Shown here: positions 42,001 to 54,000 of the stretch, piece by piece
Layout of the letters: each line of letters starts with the position of its first letter
Position numbering within the stretch: the first letter of the stretch is position 1
Assembly: GCA_033032175.1 (NCBI GenBank)
Contig: CM065332.1
Location: forward strand, 853,501-917,500
Direction of reading: 5' to 3'
DNA from: Saturnia japonica
Taxonomy: Eukaryota > Arthropoda > Insecta > Lepidoptera > Saturniidae
DNA length: 64,000 bases
The notes under the pieces: generated by a model
Told to the model about the DNA's origin: nothing
The model's input: only the letters and a program-made list of their open reading frames with translations
Databases searched by the model: none
Made by a program: the position numbers and the translations under genes

Positions 42001-45000
42001 TACTGTATTAATGAACTTCAGGCGCTGGCTCTCTTGTGGCGATGGTTTCTGATCTCCGATGAGCTCCTTATCATCTGATGAAAATAGGATTTGAAGACTA
42101 AAATTATTTTTGTTAGAAATTACATTAAAGATTACATTAACGATCATCTACATAACAGAAAATACCTAGGTAATATTTCAAAGATTACAGTTTCCAGTAA
42201 GAGTAAAAACCAAAACCTTAGTGACAATATATAAATTATAGCTGTTGTCGTGTATCTGCTTGACGATTGCCAAGGAAGAATACGTCGACAACAAAAATTA
42301 ATTGCTTGTTAACCGCTGTAATTTACTAAAGGAAATTTTTGAGCTCAGGTAAGTAATGTAAGTCTCCATACTTCAAACGAAAATACTGTCCAAATTTTAA
42401 TTTCTGACCAAGTATGGACCTAATATTATGATAAATAAAAAATAAGTTTTAACTAACGTGTGGAGATATTCTGGCAAGCTTTTCTGATCTTATCCAGCAT
42501 GTCTTCCAACTGTTTCTGCTCAGTCTCCATGGCTTGTTGTTGAGGATTGCTTGGCAACTGTCGCCAACCGTCAGCTAAGTGGTTACTCGATGATAACACA
42601 GCATCCACAGATGATAGCAAAGCAGATTGGCACTGTAACTCCGAGATAGAAGGAGCAGTTATCTGAAAAGAAATCAATAGTCGTGAACACTATATTGTGT
42701 TATAAAATATTATTTAGCAGTTTTCCACAACAGTATTTTAATTAAACATTGTTTAAATCATTAGCCTATTACTGCATTTTAGTAGGTAATAAAGTAATAG
42801 TGGGTAAAAATACCAATACAATTACCTGCGATGTAGTGAGTAGATCCTGTGCTGCATTTGCGACCTTGGCACCTCTGTAGTCTAGGTCCTGTCCCTTATC
42901 TCCATCCAGCTGAATCACGACTTGTTGCACGGTGGCTAACAACTGAGACGCTTTTCGACATGCACCAGCAGATAAATCTAAGATCTGAACGTTCAAATAA
43001 ACATTTTGAAGTTAAATTTTTAACTACTTGTCCGTCATAACTGTAACTTTGTTCAAAGAATAATAGCGATCACTAAGGTCATATAAACTTCTCTAAAACA
43101 TGACAAGAACCATTTTTATATCATTATCTATTTACTATGTTAACATTATTATTTATGTTATAATTCCACATTGACTTTTTCTAATATTTTAAATCATAAT
43201 TAGAATATTACTTAAATAATATGTTTATAAGGTTTAATTAGATAGTCAGGTTTAGTAATTGCAAATAAATCAGAACTTGTAGCAAACCGGCGCAATTTAT
43301 ATAAGTGATCAATCTTAACTTTATAAATATATTTTAATATATCGCAACCTAAATCTACAATCTTTTTCCTACTACCAAAGCTACATGAAGTCAAAGTTGC
43401 ATTTCTCTTGTTGTAAAGATATTGCATAACACGACTGACTTTTTATTTTGCGATGGATTCGAACTGTGTATATTTCCAGTATAGTTATGGTTTTAGAGTC
43501 TTCCACGAGTAGTTTTGTATCATAACATATACAGGTCTTCTTACGAAGTTTTCCTTCACCACCGACGGTCAACTTAGTCCAATTTTAAAACATCAAGAGC
43601 TAAATTAAAAAAGATAATCTATTTTCTGGTTGTTTGACCTTTACATTTGGTTACGTCAGTCTAGTTGTTTCCATGCATTATTTGAAGTAACTAGGAATAA
43701 AGTTATATAATGAAAGGGCATTAGTACCGTGAGATTTTGACAATATAATACGGAAGACACTTACATTCCCTATATTGATACCAAGGTTTTCCCTTCTGTT
43801 TTGTTCCAGTCACATTCCATCAATACATGATGCAAAAATATTAGTTTGCAGCATCCACATTAATGGTGGAATTGATTACGTGAAATTATAATTGTTGATT
43901 GGAACGTTAACTCTAAAGTCAAAATAACTTACCTCTTGCTCTTTATCGACGTCGACCTTTCGGGCTGGTCTGAACACGTATACCAACTTCCCAGACGTAT
44001 TTGCGAACTTTGCTATCGAATCACTTGGAACCTACAACATGATATTTATTTTATCATGTTTAAATAAATCCTTTTGTAGCCGTTTTAAGTTTAAGTAGTA
44101 TAAGCTCATAGAATATAATTATAATGATACGGGAAGTGAGTACAGAGATGGCGAGTGATATGCTGGAATGGAAGAAGAAGACGTGCTGTTCCACCCCCTA
44201 GTATGGGATAAGGGCAGGTAAAAGAAAAAGATCTGCTTGAAATTGGCCTCTCCTAAAGATTGCTACTGGACCTGATCTTCGGTCCTTCGCGTTCAGTCGA
44301 AGTCCCTGCGCAGGTCATCGCTCCATCCATTATAATAACCGATTACAAAATATTATGGTTATGAATATTATAGTAGATGATCAGCCAATAAGTAATGTAG
44401 TATTCGTTTCTATAGTAAAAGGGTCTTGTGCAAAAGTGGGACGTTAAAAAGACTGATAAAACTAAGTTCTGCTTTATGCGTTTTCTCGGTATATTCTCAT
44501 TATTACCTTTCTCGCTTAGCCAGTACCAACATTACTCAGTTTAAATATATAAATAAAAATGGTACAGGTCAAAACAAAGAAAATATCAATAATTATGGTA
44601 TAAGAATTTAAAAAAAATGACACTTTAATAATTGAATCGAACTAACCTCCTTGCCGGAAGCTGAGTCAGAACAAATAGCTTTACTAGCATCACATAAAGA
44701 GTGGAGCTGATCCATAAGTGACTGACATTCCACTGGATCTTTGGTTCCGCTGAGTATTTTCGCATCTAAAAGTGGAAAGTAGTATAACCATAATATAAGT
44801 TTATTTTTTATTATTGAGCAACTGATTACATAATACTGAATCTTTGTTGCAGCTACCGGACCACGCTGATAGCTACTTGACAGTAAATAGATGCACATAT
44901 TTCATTTCCTTCAGCTAGGTCTCAGACTTATTGTAGAGTTCAAATTCACACTCTCTGTAACGGTATTCATGCGCACGCTTTAAAATAGCCGACGCTTATA

Positions 45001-48000
45001 ATTATAAATCTATTAAAGTATTTTTTTCCTAAATGTACTAGAGCAAAAATGTAAGACTTACCTTTGACGAAGTAAGGTAGTAATGTTGAAATGGTTGTGA
45101 CAGCTTCCTCAGCTTTACTATAGTCGGGATTTGTATGATCTAATATTGGAAAAACAAATTATTAAGGCCGAATTGTTTTTTTATACCAAGTCATAATCTA
45201 ATTGTCAATATATTATACTCACCTGAGGTAGCTCTGAGTAGAGATGCAATGGCTGCGTTCAACTGCGCCATCTTCTGAGACAATTGTTCCTGTAACTTCA
45301 CACCATCTTCTTCTCTCATCATGCTACAAATGTACGGCTGAAATTGAAAGTTTGTCAAGATGTATATTACCTGAGAATGAATAGATCACAGATGTTCCAA
45401 AATATTCACAAATGCCTTCATCTATTGAAATATCTAAGCTTAGAGTCTATAAGTTTCTTTGTATATACCTCACATTTACTTAAACTGTCTCTTCTAATAC
45501 GAGAACGGGTGCAACAAATAATAGATTACAGAACTAGTGAAAAAGAGGGAATTTAATTCTATGGATTGAGTTGGATCCCGACAACAGCGAAGGATTCTAG
45601 AGTAGAATCCCGAGAGGACCGTTATTAAATTTAAATTTTTAGCATTGACTGCGAGAAAACATCTTAGGCGGTGATTAATTGAGAGTGAAATTTCAAGGAC
45701 AGGTAAGGTTTAAGGTCATTTTGTTACATGAGAGAGAAGGTAGATATAATATAGAGTAATAAAGCGAGGTAGTAAATTATCCCAACCATCATGCAAATAG
45801 TGATAAACCCATTACTAATTTTCGTTTTGTTTGTCGCGCTTAGAGATCAGTCGATGTAAATGCGGTAATGAAACTGGTTATAAAGAGAGAAAGAATGAAA
45901 GAAAAAAAAAAAGAAGGAAGGAACGAAAGAATGAAAGAAAGAAAGGTAGAAAGGAAAAAGAAAGAAAGGAAGAAATAGATTGCGACCACTTTACACATAG
46001 TTATAACCCATCTCTGATTTTTATTTCAAGAAGTTTCACTTCTCTCATGTCTACGTGCGATTTTTTTATACATAATTTATATATTCGAGCTAAAAAGTTT
46101 TTATTCTCCTGTGAGTAAAATAGTGTTTTATTCACTGCTATTATTGATGAATAAAATACCCTTTTTCGAGTGGCAATGTTAATAAAAACCATTTAAGCAG
46201 AAGAGTAATATAGGTGGATCAACTACAAGTTAACCTATGAGATTATTGTTATAAAGTACATACCTTGTTTAACTCATTTTCAACAGAATCGAAACGTTTT
46301 TTAGCTCCCGACACCGTGTTGATAAATTTCAGTCGCTGACTCTCTTGTGGTTTCTGGTATCCTTCTGGCTCCTTATCGTCTAAGAGTAAATCAAATACCT
46401 TACAAACTATAAATTGTGATCTATCCGAAAACTCTATTAATCTTTCTTTAGCAAATAGCAATGAATAAAAATAATAACTAAGCAAAGAATGTTTTCCCTC
46501 AGCAATTAAATTTTAATTTACTAACCTGCAGGCAAATCTTGACAAGCTTTCCGAATTTTATCCAACATGTCTTCTAGTTGCCGCAGTTCAGTCTCTACTA
46601 TTTGTTTCTGAGGATTATCAGGCAGCTGGCGCCAGCTGTTTGATAACTGCTGACTCGTCAATGCTAAACCGTCAACTGATGACAGAAGAGCTGACTGGCA
46701 TCGAGGTTCACAGATAGATGGACCTGTCACCTGCATTTAGAAAGATTTTGCTTGACTATCTTCACAAAAATATAGGAGTCTAATATTTTAGGTTAAGTTC
46801 AAAGTTTTATGTAAAGTTTCAAGCTATTTAGATAACTGAATAATGTGTGCCAAAGTTCTCACTCGAGTTTTAGTCAAAGAAAATGTTTATTATTATTAGT
46901 GTAACCTTGACTTTTTAAATTTTTCTGGTACACATTTCTTATACTTTATTACAATAAATGTTACGATCTTAATAAAAAAACAGTATTCTCGAAAGATCTG
47001 GAAAGTCTAAAATCTGCAGCAAGTATCGAGTACGTATTTGTAAGTGAGAAAAGGCATCGCAGAACACGCACCCATTCAAGGATCATCGGTCAGATTACGT
47101 AAACAAACAAAATTCGTAAATTGTATTTGTAAATTCGTATATCGGCTTTCTAGGTACAGGCTCAGCCTAGTTTGGCAATCACTGTGTAAATGTATGTAAA
47201 TTTTATGTATAGTGAATAAAATTTGTTTTTTTTTTTTTTTTTTAAATAACACACGTCATCTTTCTTGTTAATGGTGTTGATATACTAAAAATCGATCATG
47301 ATCACTCTAGGAATTTCGACCCCCTTGTTTTATTCGGATAAAAAAGCTAGTAGAGCAGTTACAAGAAGCCATAAGAGGAAGAAATCTGCAAGAGAAATAC
47401 AACCAGAGAATAGTGTAGGCAACAGAGACTGTAAGTACAATCATAGTGAACACATCGAGTTCTCTTAACCAAGACTGCGGCTGAGAACACCTAAATAGTG
47501 AATGTGTTCCATTTTAGTCTTATTGATAACGAATAAATTTTTTTAGCAAAAACAAATAGCATTCTTTTACCCGTGGGTATAAAATAATATAGAAATATCT
47601 GCTACCTGTGCTGCAGTGAGAAGTGCCTGTGCAGCATCAGCGACCTTGCCTCCCTTAGTATCTAACTCCTGCCTGGTATTTGCATCAGACTGTACTGCGA
47701 GTTGCTGCACGTTCGCTAACAGCTGTGATGCTGAACCACAAGCACCAGTAGATAAATCTAGAATCTAAAATAAAATAATAAATCCTAATACAGAAATTAT
47801 TAACTGATTCAAAAATATTCAACATAATTATTACTGCAACATAATACTTAGCGGTAAGTAATGTACAGTAAAAAATAACGGAAGAAGAACTTACGACAAT
47901 TTTTTTACTCACTTTTAAAAGCTTTTCCATAAGTAGTTTCCATAAGCTCGTACTCTACCCTCTATAATTAATCTATTTCTCTATAATTCGTATCATTGTG

Positions 48001-51000
48001 TCATCAAGATTTCTAAAATGTTTTGTGTATTTAAGTTTATTATTATATTTTGATCTATCATTTCATGTTCGGCAACATCATCAACGAATCATCAGTTACT
48101 TATTATCATTCATGATCAATAATTTCATGGATTACAGTAACAGATGATAATTTTATCAAATCATAAACATCTGCTATTTACATATATCTATCATTGTTCC
48201 ATATCAACTTAACCACAGCATCTCGTAAATAATATAAAAATTTATGAACAAACGCAAGAATGTAAAAACAGAAACTAATAATTGTGATAAGTTTATTGGC
48301 ATATCTGCGACGATTGTAATATTACAAATAAAGGGGGCGCGTGTCTCTTTGGCAGCTGAATTTAAGAACCAGTCTCCTTTAGACCATATCGTGATTTAAT
48401 ATCAATTAAGATTCTTCTTTAGCGCTTTAGGTTTACATAAAAAGTCATCATCTGCTCCTAACCGTTTTCGGTTACAGTGACCACTTGAACTCTTCATTCA
48501 AACAGTCTGACTGTTCCGCCGTTTCGTGTGCACGTACACGACTGATGTACCCTATCTTCGCCGTAAACGTGCGGTCACACTTGGTGCAAATCAGAACACC
48601 ATCACAATAGTTATAACTTACAGCTGCAGGTAATCTAGTTTTCAGTTTATAAGGCTTTTTGTCCAGCTCTTATTTTCTTCTATCCTCAAAAGTGTAAATT
48701 TTTTGGTTTAAAAAGTTCCTCAACTCTGAACGTTTCTCAGCAGTTGATAAAATTCATGTGAAGTTGGTACAAAAAGAGGAAAAAAGAACATCAAAGAATT
48801 GTACCTGCTGTTCTTTGTCGCTATCCACCTTTCGTGTAGGCTTGAAAACAAATACTAATTTTCCTGAAGCGTCCGTGTAATTTGCTATCGAGTCATTTAA
48901 TCCCTGAAAAGAAACAGTCGATCTATAACATTACTGGGTTATATTTTAATTGTGTATCGAGAGTTCGTGTCTTAGAATTATTCAAAGAATCTTAAAGTTA
49001 GTAATAATTCATAATGATAATAGAAACCATCACAAATGTTAATAGTATAGAATTTGAAAAAAAAATTACCTGATTTCCAACACCTGCGTTAGCGCATATC
49101 TCTTGACTAGCATCAGATAAAGCGCGGATTTGATCCAAGAATGCTTTTCTTTCAGCTGGATCCTTAGTAGAACTCAGGGTCTTTGCATCTTAAAGGAAGA
49201 CGAGATGATTATTGAAAACGAATACATAATAGTTGTTATTTTTTCTATAGTAGCACACCAAAGAAACTGCATGCCTGATGGTAAGCACATTACAATCTAA
49301 AAATAATGGTGACCACTGAGAAATCCTGTGATCCATCGCCCGTCGCCGCTGTCCTGCCTGCGGGCAAGCCGCTCGACCACTGCTATATGCTAACTGATCC
49401 CGAAACGCGAATAACATTTAATTCGTTGAAAGAGACAAGGGAACACGGTCGCGCGGATCACGCACACATTGAAATATATTCAGTCCCATTAAACCAATAA
49501 ACAATTTCTAAATCAGCATGCTTCGAAGTTTCTCCCTTCCTTTAAACGTTATCAGTATGTCCATACATCAATTAAATTCATTCTCGACATTGTGACTCTA
49601 CAATCTTATCGAATATATAAGCAAGCCGCATTCCAACACAGAACAGTTCTATCATGGACATCAGAGCAAATACAAGAAGTGATGAATGAAAGAAATGTAA
49701 TTTCATCGTAGTTACCCAGAGAATACTACTATATCTATAGACTTTTCCTATGGATTACGACTGCGACTGAGAACACGTACTGCAAACGATAGATATTTTA
49801 CTACCGATGGGTGTAATAATATAAAGAAACATTTAAAAAAATGTCTCTACAACTTACCCTTTATAAGGTCAGGAAGTAGTTCGCTGATAGTGTTGACTGC
49901 TAGTTCTGCTGTGATATAATCTGGATTTTCTCGGTCTGAATAAAATAATAGAAATAAGTTCAATTAATCTTCAAGATTCAGTTTTAAATCGGTCAATAAT
50001 GACCACTCTACTAAATATGAAAAAATTAAAAGCAGATAAAAATTATAATTTTTCTTCCTCATAATGGTAATAAAATCCTTTTTTACTTAATATTATATAG
50101 GATAACATTGTAAAGTGATTTTTTTAAAGATGAACGTGAATTCTGTAAGGTAAAATGTAGTAACGTATGAAAAAGAGTATCACGGTCGATAGTGTACAAT
50201 GATATAAGCTCCAGTTATTGCTTCCTCCTCGGTTGCAAGTCTGTCATGTATCGATAGTCAAGTTCTAAATTATTTATCTCCTTTACCCCAATACAGACCG
50301 CAATAAATACCTCACGAACCACAGAGTGCAGATAGATTTATACAAACAATAGAGGTAGTGAGTCTACCTTAATACAGTCTAAAGTGGCTACCCTGAGAAA
50401 AATGTATCACAAATAATATTCAACATACTTTAAAATAAATCTTAAAGGTATGATAATAAATTCTTATTAATGCCAGACAAACATTACCTGAAGTGGCTGT
50501 CAGCAAAGATGCGATGGCAGCATTTAGACGCGCCAACTTCTGTGACAACTGGTCTTGCAACTTCGCACCGTCTTCTTCTCTCATCGGAGCACAGATATCG
50601 GGCTACAATTACAACGTAAGTTATTGCGTTAAGTGAAATCTCGTCACTAGAAAAACACGCAACACATGCAGATAAACTCTTCGCAGTCAGTCTTTTTTAG
50701 TTTATTGAGTTTAGGGATCAGCTGTTGAGTACCCAGCTGGCGAGAAGCTCGAAAGAAAATAAAAAATTAAGCTAAAAAAGCATTTAAGTAAAGCGCTTAA
50801 AATAAAAATAATCTCTTGGAGAAAAATAAAGAATCACTAAGATCTCCTACGAGATTACTAAAGAATTTCCATAAATGCCATGTAGCGACATCTCTCGCCA
50901 CAACTGACGCATCAACGCATCGACACAACTACGTAGCGACACATAGCAACATCTATCGAGCCACATAGGATGCATCCCTACTATCCTACATTGCGCTATA

Positions 51001-54000
51001 GAAATTCACTCTATCGTTGAGTATATATACAAGAACCCGACTACAACAGTCGGGGCAGCTGCCCGCCAGACATAGCACCCGTCTGGCCGGAGGATCCTCC
51101 CTTTTCTATGGCGGATGAGGAACTTTACTCTCTGTTCCTCACTTCCGCTAAAGCCAAAATTACAAAATTTCACTGTATTTCATTCCGCTTTAATCACATT
51201 AGATCAAAGCTCTATTAAAGATAATTGGAATCTTCATAAAAATTGACACGTAAAACTTAAAATATAAAAAAATCCATAACAGCTCGACTGTAAATAGCTT
51301 TAGATTACCTTATTCAACTCATCGTTAGCAGCTTGAAAACGTTTCTTGGCTCCAGAAGTAGTCTTGATGAACTTGAGCCGTTGTATCTCCTGTGGAGATG
51401 TGATGCTGTCACCAACATCTCCATCATCTTCGATTGAAAAAGTTAAAATAAGTAAAAAAAATTGTCACATGATTTGTAATAAAGTTTCAGTAATGTCGCA
51501 CACGGAGCATAAAAACACATTAAGAGATAGCAATGGGGAATGCTTCTCTCGCGCGGATTGGATAACCGGATTGAACCTTTGCATGATTCTACAGTATTTA
51601 TCACCGCCATACCTTCTTCTGTAATAAAAGACCACTGTTTGCACTTTTATGTTTTGTTGTACATGGCAAACACAATTGATAACACAAGCTATCATATCAG
51701 CTGTTACATAAAAAGAAATTGCGCGTGAATCACAGTACACGTGATAGAAGTGAAACTTCTTAAAAGGGAGATACGGTTAGCCTAAACTATGTATTTGATA
51801 TACAATCATAGCCCTCTTTCTCCTTCTCACTAGGTATATTAAATCTTTCTTCTTTCTCATATAAAGAAATATGCCTAAATGTGACGCCTCCTTGAAATTT
51901 CGCTTTCAATTCTCGTCCAATTATCGAATCTAAGAAGTTTCACAAAATAGAGTTACGAACCTGGTAGCCGGCAAGCATTGTTGAGCGCGTCGAGAGCCTC
52001 GGCGAGGGTGGTGGCTCGAGTGCGCAACTCTTGGGCACGTTGGTGATGGTCCGGTAAATGCAGGAGTGGACGGCAGGAGGAGACTACGCGCTGTGCTGCT
52101 CCCGAAACTGACTCGGAGGCAGCTGCCAGCGCACCCACACATACAGGTTGCCCTGATCTTCCAGCTGTCACCTATACAAAAACACACCTGTATCTGTGTT
52201 CATCTACAATTCTGCCAAAGTGAAATAAACAGAATATAGATCAATCTTATAATCGTCCAATACAACCCTAACAAGATGGCGGCTTGCTTGTTGGAACAGT
52301 CCAAGGTTAAAGTAGGTCCAAACTTAAAGTACGTGTTCCTATAATTTCACGTCAAATGCCGACAAAATTACATAATATAGAAAGAAATAAGATTATTTAT
52401 ATGTATTAAAATAAAAACCACCAAAAAACAGATCAAGATCCAAACAAAAACTCAGTCCTTTATCCTAACTATTACAGAATCTCTCTATCCAACCTTATTA
52501 ATCTATCTTTTTAAGGTATTAAAATTCAATGCAGATCCACAAATATCCAGTGGACGGGGAGTCCACGAGGAGTCAGCGTCCAAATATTATAGTGTCTAAT
52601 AAAGTTAAATAAAGAATTACAAGCTTCAATATAGTTAAAGAATGTAATTTTATATGGGCTAAATATTTAACATAAAAATAGAAGAACGTGAAGAAAATTT
52701 AATAAGAAATCTAAAATATGGTTTGCTTTTAGTCAGGATAATACCAGACTCTTAAAGAACAGATAATATTACAATAACAGAAGCTACGCAATCGGATGGT
52801 TTACATAATCATATTACGCGTGCTTTACAAAATATTTAAATCAAAATAAAAAATATTTTAATCAATTTAAGCCCTAAGAATCCACTCATATCAATTCAAC
52901 ACCACCGGTTCATAAATCATCCCAGTTATCGATTAAAGCCGGCAAAAAGCTCGTGATAATCACAATTTTTTTTTCAGTATTGTTTTTATACACTATATTG
53001 TTTTATTTATTTATTTATTTACACACTATGCGTTAAATACGCAATGGCGGACTTAATGCCTAAGGCATTCTCTGCCAGTCAACCATTAGGTGATGCAGAG
53101 ATAAATGTTGGTAGGTGTAAAAAGTAAGGGGGGTTTTTGAAATTATGTTTAACCAATTTAATATCACAATATATAAATAAAATATCAACACCAAAACATA
53201 ATATATATAACACATATATAATACATATATACTACACATATACAATATGTTTTACAGATATCATTATTAGTAGATGATGTACAGAGAGGGTGTTCGCTTC
53301 CAGACATCACTATAATTCACGTTATGATAGACCCTATAAGGCCTTTCCACAATAAAACATTCTTTACATGATTCTTGAACTTATTGTCCGGAAAATCGTA
53401 CAAGAAGTTTATTATAGGACCTAACACCATTTTATTTGTCTTACTAAGCCTAAATAAAATAAAGGTTTACTAATTTTCTATTTTTACGATAGAAATTGCG
53501 CCTTTCGCTTAAAATCAGTTAGTCAGTGAATCAGTGAATGTAACTATTTTTACCTAATCTACTGTTTTAAACATTGCAATCTAAAATGAAGACTATTATA
53601 TAAACCTGAGCACAAGCTAATAAGTCCTTAGCGCAGTTAAGAGCGTGAGCTTCGGCTTCTTCAATGTCCTTAGATGTAGGCTCGTCAGCATGACCTCGAA
53701 ACTTGTTTGCCGTCATTACCAGCGCTGATGTATGATCTCCTACAGCCTTAGCCAGGTCTATTATCTAAAATATATATAATTATATATATATATAACGCAA
53801 CAAAACACATATACAAAAGAGTTACAATTATGTTACTGTTTAATTTAAGATTTGATCAAATATTTTAAAATTACTTATCTTTCATCTAGCATCATAAATT
53901 CATCAGCTTTAGTTCATGTAAGAAAAAACATTGAAAGACCACAAAGAGTTACGAATAGTAACTTTATTTGACTTACTTCATGTTCTTTCTCAGGATTTGC

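Larger units (their letters stand above)
37361..42074 (-). repeat. Cassette 4 (R1-R2-like unit)
   Basis: Exons G4 41953-42074, F4 41401-41515, E4 41019-41096, D4 40540-40658, C4 38678-38776, B4 37779-37937 and A4 37361-37565; 897 coding bases. Intron sequence next to A4 resembles that next to A3, and intron sequence next to D4 resembles that next to D5, so the duplications are fairly recent. A transposon relic sits between C4 and D4. Confidence 0.88.
42458..46379 (-). repeat. Cassette 3 (R1-R2-like unit)
   Basis: Exons G3 46264-46379, F3 45223-45337, E3 45062-45139, D3 44647-44765, C3 43933-44031, B3 42826-42984 and A3 42458-42662. The most compact cassette (3.9 kb). A3-B3 are closest to A4-B4, while D3-F3 are more distant, so the history is not a simple whole-unit copy. 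Confidence 0.88.
46526..51427 (-). repeat. Cassette 2 (R1-R2-like unit)
   Basis: Exons G2 51309-51427, F2 50488-50602, E2 49858-49935, D2 49070-49188, C2 48805-48903, B2 47606-47764 and A2 46526-46730. B2 shares 'AVQSDA.TRQELDT.GGKVADA' with B6 rather than with B3-B5, so the array is not a simple nearest-neighbour series. Confidence 0.88.

Noticed and set aside
45831..46118. Lysine- and arginine-rich plus-strand open frame
   Set aside because: Translation of a purine simple repeat.
51930..52187. Second long frame over exon A1
   Set aside because: Shadow of the GC-rich A1 exon; encodes serine/proline-rich sequence without family match.
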